The notes beneath the pieces are model-generated. The model did no database searches, was not told where the DNA came from, and was given only the letters and a program-made list of their open reading frames with translations. The translations under genes were made by a program, and so were the position numbers. This document shows, piece after piece, positions 57,843-64,000 of a stretch of 64,000 nucleotides of DNA (positions are counted from its first letter, which is position 1; each line of letters begins with the position of its first letter). The stretch lies in contig OZ024902.1 in assembly GCA_964017125.1 (NCBI GenBank), positions 59,259,346 to 59,323,345 on the forward strand. The letters are read 5' to 3'. This stretch comes from Flabesymbios commensalis. Lineage: Eukaryota > Annelida > Polychaeta > Terebellida > Flabelligeridae.

Positions 57843-58292
57843 TAGCTGCGACGATTTTCCTAAAAAAATGGCCCGATATCCACGAAAACATTAACGTCCG
57901 GAAACCTCAATTTTGGCTGATTTTCGTATGTTTTTTTGGCCACCAGAGGGTTGATAATGGGCCGATTTTCGTGAAAAACTAATCAGGTCTGGCCCTAGCC
58001 CCCATTAGTGTTAGTGCCGGGTTAGAAGTTGATTGGTCGAAAACTTAACACATTGGTGTACGGAAACCTCAAGTTTGGCTGATTTTCGTATGTTTTTTGG
58101 CCATCAGAGGTTCTATAATGGGCTGATTTTCTTGAAAAATTAGTCAGGTCTGGCCCTAACAGTAACCCCCATGATTGGTAATGCCAGGTTAGAAGTTGAT
58201 TGCTCGAAAACTTTGACTATATTGCCCGGAAACGAAGTTTTACAGACAGACGACAGACAAAAGGCGTTTATAGAGCTGCTAGGTCGCAGCTA
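57843..58292 (+). mobile_element. Array-type element (family S), about 164-bp units
   Basis: TAGCTGCGAC opens the element at 57843. It closes with the hairpin AGCTGC-TAGG-TCGCAGCTA (58274-58292), whose GTCGCAGCTA inverts the opening. The core has two units plus a partial third, with CCTCAATTTTGGCTGATTTT near 57904 and 58068. The right part has ACAGACAGACGACAGACAAA just before the hairpin. Confidence 0.75.
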
Positions 58293-58516
58293 AAAATCAA
58301 GAAAGTCAAATGCATTATTAAAGATGTATTTATTTATATTATAGAAAACGTACATCCTGATATAAAATAACATTTCATCACTGTAACCAGATAAAGTGAA
58401 AAAAAATCATATTAATAATACATGTAAGCTTACACTGCATAGAAATGACACTCGAGTTTTATGTCAATAACCAAAGAAACTGCAACAATCTGAAGGGACC
58501 AGTTTTGCAAAAACAC

Positions 58517-58614
58517 CTCGCAACAAGCAAGACGTTGACCTATTGTTGTTTTAAGGTTGATCCACCATTTGGGTTTTTTTCCTCAACATTTTAACAAAAT
58601 TGATCTTGCTGGGA
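58517..58614. repeat. Degraded palindromic MITE
   Basis: CTCGCAACAAGCAAGACGTTG at the left, TTGTTTTAAGGTTGATCCAC in the middle, CTTGCTGGG at the right. Confidence 0.5.
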
Positions 58615-58686
58615 AAACTATACGTGAACTTGATACATAAAGCTCACTTTATTTATCAAGCTCATCCAAAATTTTAAATTCAGTCA

Positions 58687-59335
58687 ACTACACAAATCCA
58701 AAGTAAGTGAAAGGTATTTTGGATATGGGTGAAAAAATATGGAAAGTGACGCTAAGTAAAACGAAAGTTTGCTATGCGTTTCAAAGATTTTTTTGTACCA
58801 ATTTCACCCACTGAATATTCTTGTAGTTTGTGATAGTTATATCTGATGGGAGTGCAATATTTAACAGCTATTAGTACAATCAAATATTAGTCCGGCACAA
58901 ATCCAAAGTAAGTGAAAGTTATTTTGGATATGGGTGAAAAAATATGGAAAGTGACGTTAAGTAAAACGAAAGTTTGCTATGCGTTTCAAAGATTTTTTTG
59001 TACCAATTTCACCCCCTGAATATTATTGTAGTTTGTGGCAGTTATATCTGATGGGAGTGCAATATTTAACAGCTATTAATACAGTCAAATATTAGTCCGA
59101 GCTGTTAAAAACACTAGCTGTCACCATCCAGACAATTATTATTTTTTATCCACAGTTCACTAAGTGCAATACACTTCAAATAAGTGAGTTTTGTGCAGAA
59201 AAAGACATCAATAGATTGATGTATTTTAAATAATGGTTCGTGATCTATGATCACCCAAAATTCCAAATTCAGTCAACTACACAAATCCAAAGTAAGTGAA
59301 AGTTATTTTGGATATGGGTGAAAAAATATGGAAAA
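58687..59335 (+). repeat. 205-bp tandem duplication plus partial third copy
   Basis: ACAAATCCAAAGTAAGTGAAA starts units at 58692 and 58897, each running to CAAATATTAGTCCG. A truncated copy starts at 59281. CAAATTCAGTCAACTACAC precedes the first and the third. Units differ by few substitutions. Confidence 0.88.
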
Positions 59336-59559
59336 AGACATAAGACGGAACAATGGTTTAGTTGGCAACTATGTAAACTTAACCAAATATTTTGTGTTAA
59401 CCCTTCTCCTGCTAAGTTAATTTATTTAAATTTTCAACAACTTGAAGCTGTGTGCCGCGACCGCGATCCACAACCTCAAGTGCTTGAAAAATTACTCAAA
59501 TTTGTTTAATTGTGACCAAAAATTTACCAACCGTACTGGTTAAACGCTAATTTAACCAT

Positions 59560-59880
59560 TTCAAGCTTGAATTTACCATTGTCATCTTCATCCACTACAA
59601 GCCGCGAATTGCTGTCGCAATTCTCGACTTGTAGTGGATGAAGATGATTTGGTGTGGTTTAAAAATTGAAGAAAATTGCCATGTATTGGCAAGTTAGTTT
59701 CATGGAGATTTTCGTTCTTAAAACCTTGGTTGTAGCAAAATTAAGTCTGTTTTCAGGGATGTGAAATGATGCTTTAATGCATCGTGGTTAATTCCTACTT
59801 GGAGTGATTTGATCAGCTGATAAAGCAGATTAAAAACGACTATTGTTGAGATCGGCAGGCAAAGGGTTAAGACAAAATTA
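59560..59880 (-). repeat. MITE with conserved central palindrome (reverse copy)
   Basis: The 67-bp palindrome at 59581-59647 (TTCATCCACTACAAGCCG and complement, around AATTGCTGTCGCAATT) and the ATGATGCTTTAATGCATCG block near 59767 match 13297-13490 in reverse orientation. AAAGGGTTAAG ends near 59871. The palindrome is better conserved than the flanks. Confidence 0.75.
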
Positions 59881-60429
59881 AGAAAATCAAAGTACAGGTC
59901 TGAATGTTTTATCCATAATTATGATCTACTTTCATAAAATACATAACGTGCTCAGCTATGTAAATCACACGTGGAAAGGTAGATTGTTTTTCTACCTGAT
60001 TGATTCTCTCAAGCAACATACAAACGTGAACTATAGATATAGTTTATGCTCTATATATATACCGGTACACCACTAGGCCTACAACTTCTGCTCAATATCG
60101 ATACATATTTAGTGGCTTGCTTTCACACATAGATAGAAAATAATATATTATGAGAATAATCACATGTGTTTATAATTGTTGTTCAACCATGATAATAATT
60201 ACCCTTAAACCGCTCAGCGTTACTAGTTGTTTTTACTCTATTTTATTAGGCGTTTAAACATTTTAATTATTTAATTTAGAGGTTCTGGCTCTCAGAGAAA
60301 TTTTGTGGATATTGATTTTTTTTTTATCTAATGAGTAATGTCAGAATTTTTTTTTTTTTTTATTATTACAACAAAGATAGGCTTCTAGACCTGCTACATT
60401 GTATAGAGATAACAGGTGTTAACTCTTAC
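59881..60429. other. Non-coding DNA
   Basis: AT-rich with poly-T runs at 60318 and 60347. No gene is recognised, though downstream exons of the minus-strand gene could be hidden here. Confidence 0.4.
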
Positions 60430-60509
60430 CAAAACTTTTTCATTTCTGGGGACTGGGGCTTACGGCGACCTTTGTGCACATATTGGCTGAAATGGGCCAG
60501 GAGAACCTC
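60430..60509 (-). CDS. Candidate alternative or downstream exon of the Lys/Glu-rich gene
   Basis: On the minus strand, CACCATCTTCAG| precedes 80 nt that end in TTTTG|GTAAGA. The frame is open for 26 codons (EVLLAHFSQYVHKGRRKP, then QSPEMKKF) plus two bases. It starts in phase 0, which fits the phase-0 donor at 61653. If used, it skips the stop-containing exon at 61384 and needs a further exon beyond 60430, which I did not find. GC content and codon-like composition stand out from the AT-rich flanks. I do not recognise the protein. Confidence 0.4.
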
Positions 60510-61345
60510 CTGAAGATGGTGAGATGACACTGTCCACAGTTGTGATCGATTCAGATTAGCGGTTCTTGAGATATCACATTCAATCCATGCGAGTGTCAGC
60601 TATCAGATGAACACATATTACATGTATTTCAGGTGCATGTGAGACGTAGATAGATTTGATATTGGACAGAGTAATAAAAATGTGGTAACAGTTTACAAAT
60701 GAGTCAATACAGAAATTGGCATATGAGATGTTCACCAAATGGATCTGGGCAGATGATTGTTTACTTTGAAATAAAAAGTAAATAAAAAGTGTCTTAAAAA
60801 TACATTACTTCTTTCAATCCTTTCAGTACGGCCGCAACAGATGACATCCAACATCTGAAAAAGGGGGCGCCGGTGTTGCAGTAGGCAATTCTGATAAGGG
60901 GGGGGCTCATAACATTCAATTTTTTTGTGAAGCTCACTGTTTTTGTCTGCATTATTTAACAATGAAACGAGTTTCGGGGAGCCCCACCTTTGGAATGGAT
61001 GTATCTGCTAGCTCCGTTCTGAAAGGGTTGAACAATGTTATTTAAATAACAATAAATGTCTACTTAGAACAGTTAGTAGAGGTACAATACCGTGGTAATG
61101 TGAAATACACAAGGAAAAGGAGCAACCATACTTTCAAGAGACAGTGTTGGTCATTTCTATGATTAATAAATAAAATATTTGTGTAACACTTCAAAAGAGA
61201 GATCTTTAAAGAGAAATACATTTTAATTGCAACACATTTCCATTATTATAATAGTGAGCACTGTTTATGGGTGGGATATGATGATACACATGTATATTAT
61301 TTTAGAATGTTAATTCCATAGCATTGTCCTATCTTAGCCCAACAA
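60510..61345. other. Non-coding DNA (intron or 3' flank of the minus-strand gene)
   Basis: No exon is seen. A GGCGCCGG..AAGGGGGGGG patch lies at 60864-60904. Confidence 0.4.
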
Positions 61346-62237
61346 TTATATTCCTAGAAGATTCGACTGTGCAATCTTCTCCTCCTGCCAAAAAATAATC
61401 ATATTTTAGTTCTACTCAAAAAAGAGTAATTTAACTGTTTTGTTATATTATATAAAATTGCTCTGACTGATATAAATTCTAGAAGTCATTCATTATTAAC
61501 ATTTTTAGAAGTCATTGTTTTTTATGCATGTTTCAGTGAGAACAAACATAAGTTATATTTACAAAAAAAGTTTAAAATGTGTTTTTTGCAAGAGAGATTA
61601 CCAGTTTAAATTGGGTATGGTAAGTAGCGTACAAGCAATAACAGATCCTTACCTCAGCAACTTTTTGTCGTTTCGCTACTCTCCTTTCTTCGTCATCTTC
61701 AAGTTGCTCTTCTATTTTGCGCTTATATCTATTTAAAAAAAATCAACATATTCACTTCTAAAAAGTCTAAAAACCAACAATATTTTAATCGCATTTGGGA
61801 AGGGCTTTAAAATATACCGGTACAGTAATGGTTAAATTTAGTACTTTTTAGCAAAAGACAATGCAAAAGCAATACATGAGAGATAGTGTCTATGTTGGTT
61901 AAAGCCCTAGAAGACAAATGTCCACTGAAAAATCTTAAACCAAGTGACACTGATATATAAATATGATGAATTAAGTTTCACAGATTCAACTCATTTACAG
62001 CCACTTGAGGTTGCTGATCACGGTATCTAGACACATGTTACAGGGACTGAAAAATTACATTTAATATTTAGATCTCAACATCAAACAAAATAGGCTCAAC
62101 AGTTATGTTACCAAGGTATCCTCACATTTCACTGTCAGGATTATTATCTTGATTTCTGCATTTTTCTAACTTTTCTTTCAGTGGACCAATCTCTTCACTA
62201 TTTAAAGGCTCTAAACTCTTCACCATAAAACGAATAC
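61346..62237 (-). CDS. 3' part of a spliced Lys/Glu-rich gene, unidentified
   Basis: Minus-strand exons: A, 62237-62126 (acceptor TATTTTTCAG; donor GAAAT|GTGAGG); B, 61728-61653 (acceptor TTTAAATAG; donor GCTGAG|GTAAGG); C, 61384-61346 (acceptor TTTTGGCAG; stop TAA). Phases fit: A ends with two bases, B supplies one, and B ends on a full codon. The peptide of 74 codons contains IRFMVKSLEPLNSEEIG, KEKLEKCRNQDNNPDSE, YKRKIEEQLEDDEERRVA, KRQKVAE and EEKIAQSNLLGI. It is highly charged and probably helical, typical of nuclear or RNA-processing coiled-coil proteins, but no family is recognised. Exon A starts with two bases of a split codon, so upstream exons exist; none is found before the array at 63092, so they probably lie outside the window. 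Confidence 0.58.
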
Positions 62238-62284
62238 CTGAAAAATAAAATATTTAGGTGTTCCACATGTACATAGAACTATAA

Positions 62285-62371
62285 ACCAATGTTGGTTTGA
62301 TGCTGGACCACGTGTGTGTGACCCTTGCCCAGCTTTAAGCCAGCATGAGATAACATCTTGTGTTTGTTGGG
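62285..62371. repeat. Degraded palindromic MITE
   Basis: ACCAATGTTGGTTTGATGCT, GGACCACGTGTGTGTG, then TTAAGCCAGCATGAG and ACATCTTGTGTTTGTTGGG: the CAGCAAACAC family, lying in the intron upstream of exon A. Confidence 0.65.
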
Positions 62372-63091
62372 CTCCTGAAAATTATGTGGGTACCCTATAA
62401 GTTACCACTATGTTTGCTAGCTCAATGATGGACCAGTGTTGCAGATAGAATCACACATAAAGTGACTGATCAATTTTTACCATTTCCATGATTAATTCGA
62501 CAAAAATTTAAACAGCGATAATGACGAAATACCACTCGAGTACAATAATATTTTACTTGAGTTACCAGGGTTGGAAGAATTACTGCTGTACGTCATATAC
62601 GCTAAAGTCAGGATGCGATTTGTAATAGAGTTTTACTGAGAAAATCAAAACCATCGACAAATAGGCTACGAAAATATTGAAAGTGTGAGGTGCGGTTTCT
62701 AACCAGGACGCAGTTACTAACCGGCAATATACAGTACATGTATTACCCAGAGAGGAATTAGTTTGAAAATTATTGCTTGCCAGTGATGATGTCATGCTCC
62801 AAGTTGTGAATGATGTATAAACAATTAAGCAAATTATATCCAGAATTGCACAGAAATTTGTGACGTGTAACATGATCAATGATATACAAATTTGTCCCTG
62901 TATGTAAAGCAGTTACAGGAAATACGACAAATAAATAGTTTTGCTGTCTTTTGGAAGCTAAATTATTTACAACAAAACTAACATTGACACTGATTGACAC
63001 TTAGCAGTAGGTTTTATTAAATCAGCATCAATACATACATGTATTATCTTTCCAGACTATATATCAACTATAGATTGCAAACAATACATAC
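62372..63091. other. Intronic or intergenic DNA
   Basis: A minus-strand frame of 99 codons (62879-62580) has no splice site that fits exon A in phase, so it is not annotated. No repeat is recognised. Confidence 0.35.
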
Positions 63092-64000
63092 AAGACTACA
63101 TAAGTCCAGGAGCTCCCGCTCCGAATTAGAATTTGATTTAAGCAATTTTGTATAGGGTTATTATTATAGTCCTAGTCTAGGTCAAAAATCAAGACGCAAG
63201 ACAACTAGGTCTAAGAAGCCCAGTCTAAGAGTAAGATAAGAACTAGACAGTCTGTCAGAGATTGCAAACCTCTATTGAAATTAATGATCCTAATCAGTAT
63301 CCCAGTAATGGTCTACCTATCTGGCACGGTTTACCCGATATCAGGCCAATCGAGTTAACTAATAGCTGATTTACGGTCATTTTGAATTCGATATAAATTA
63401 GTTAAAAACTTAGGGTGCATCCTCCCCCGAAACCTCAAATTTTGTTTTATAGTAATGGACTAACATCTGACACAGTTTGCAAAATATTGGGCATGTGAAA
63501 GTAAATAATGGCTGATAGGGGGCCATTTTGAATTTGATCGAGTCAGAATTTTTCAAGATGCATCCTCAGCTGAAATCTCACATTTCATTCTATAGTAATC
63601 GTCTAGCTATCTAGCACAGTTTACCAAATATCGGCCATGTGAAAGTGAATAATGGCCTGAAGGCGGCCATTTTGAATTTGATCAAGTCGAAATTTTCCAA
63701 GATGCATCCTCAGCTGAAATCTCACATTTCATTCTATAGTAATGGTCTAGCCATCTAGCACGGTTTACCAAATATCGCCCATGTGAAAGTGAATAATGGC
63801 CGATAGGCGGCAATTTTTAATTTGATCGAGTCAATTTTTTTCAAGATGCATCCTCTCTTGTAATCTCACATTTTGTTTTATAGTAATGGTCCAGCTATCT
63901 AACACGGTTTACCAAATATCAGGAATGTGAAAGTAAATAGTGGCCGATAGCGGCCATTTTGAATTCGATTGAGTCGAATCCTCTCTTGTAATCTCACATT
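63092..64000 (+). mobile_element. Array-type element (family Q), copy 2, cut by the window end
   Basis: It shares the left end (AAGACTACATAAGTCC, AGGAGCTCCCGCTCCG) and then 144-bp units with the element at 22722. Unit landmarks (AGTAATGG or AGTAATCG) lie near 63304, 63451, 63594, 63738 and 63882. At least four and a half units are present and the array continues past 64000. The 5' leader is very similar to the first copy. Confidence 0.85.

Noticed and set aside
62580-62879. 99-codon minus-strand frame as the exon preceding exon A
   Set aside because: Its available donor (near 62557) lies past an in-frame stop and does not give the one-base phase that exon A needs.
1-64000. Retrovirus, LTR element, Polinton or other virus-like copies
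   Set aside because: No LTR pair, integrase, capsid, envelope or protein-primed polymerase signal was recognised; the only reverse transcriptase pieces are LINE-type.

Overview
This 64 kb window looks like a gene-poor stretch of a large marine-invertebrate genome. It is AT-rich, intron-bearing and crowded with short palindromic (foldback) elements, tandem arrays, minisatellites and decayed LINE pieces. There are no operons, ribosome binding sites or bacterial-type genes. The word TAGGCCTA/AGGCCT recurs all along the window. From general familiarity I associate that word, and this style of palindromic repeat, with echinoderms and other ambulacrarians; this is a low-to-moderate confidence inference. 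No retrovirus, LTR element, Polinton or other virus-like element was recognised.

Protein-coding content is small. (1) 15622-16467 (+) is an intronless gene for a secreted, cysteine-rich protein ending in a discoidin (F5/8 C)-like domain. (2) 51961-56065 (+) is a three-exon gene model, phase-consistent at every junction, for a 72-residue coiled-coil protein that I do not recognise. Its intron 1 holds a tandem-array transposon and its intron 2 begins with an 18-unit minisatellite that copies the splice donor. (3) 61346-62237 (-) is the 3' part of a charged, Lys/Glu-rich gene, with two possible 3' ends (61384-61346, or 60509-60430 and beyond). It converges tail-to-tail on gene 2. (4) 33426-34310 (-) is a doubtful reading frame made of an acidic head fused to a 40-bp minisatellite. 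Weak coding remnants lie at 12759-13186.

Layout. 1-5.8 kb: dispersed repeats and palindromic MITEs. 5.8-7.1 kb: a long-inverted-repeat element. 7.1-15 kb: mostly anonymous DNA with minisatellites, a GC-rich nested foldback (10.0-10.5 kb) and short duplications. 15-22 kb: the discoidin gene, more palindromes, a perfect-looking 342-bp tandem duplication and nested inverted repeats built on GGATCCGG words. 22-25 kb: a tandem-array element with 144-bp units. 25.4-31 kb: a recent 2.8-kb tandem duplication carrying MITEs, a 112-bp palindrome, microsatellites and a LINE reverse transcriptase scrap, followed by a LINE 3' end. 31.7-39.4 kb: mostly unique and locally CpG-richer, with the 40-bp minisatellite ORF. 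39.4-50 kb: several composite elements, including one with about 16 AGGCCT words in 1 kb and two arrays with 160-bp units. 51-63 kb: the two spliced genes and more elements. 63.1-64 kb: a second 144-bp-unit element running off the window.

The most striking theme is that four sequence-unrelated repeat families share one plan: a short terminal inverted sequence, a hairpin at one end, and a core of tandem units of about 144-164 bp. This resembles the pearl/HINE (Helentron-derived) non-autonomous elements of marine invertebrates. The most unusual single object is the minisatellite that multiplies a splice donor at an exon edge (54346-54981). All coordinates and repeat counts were read by eye.
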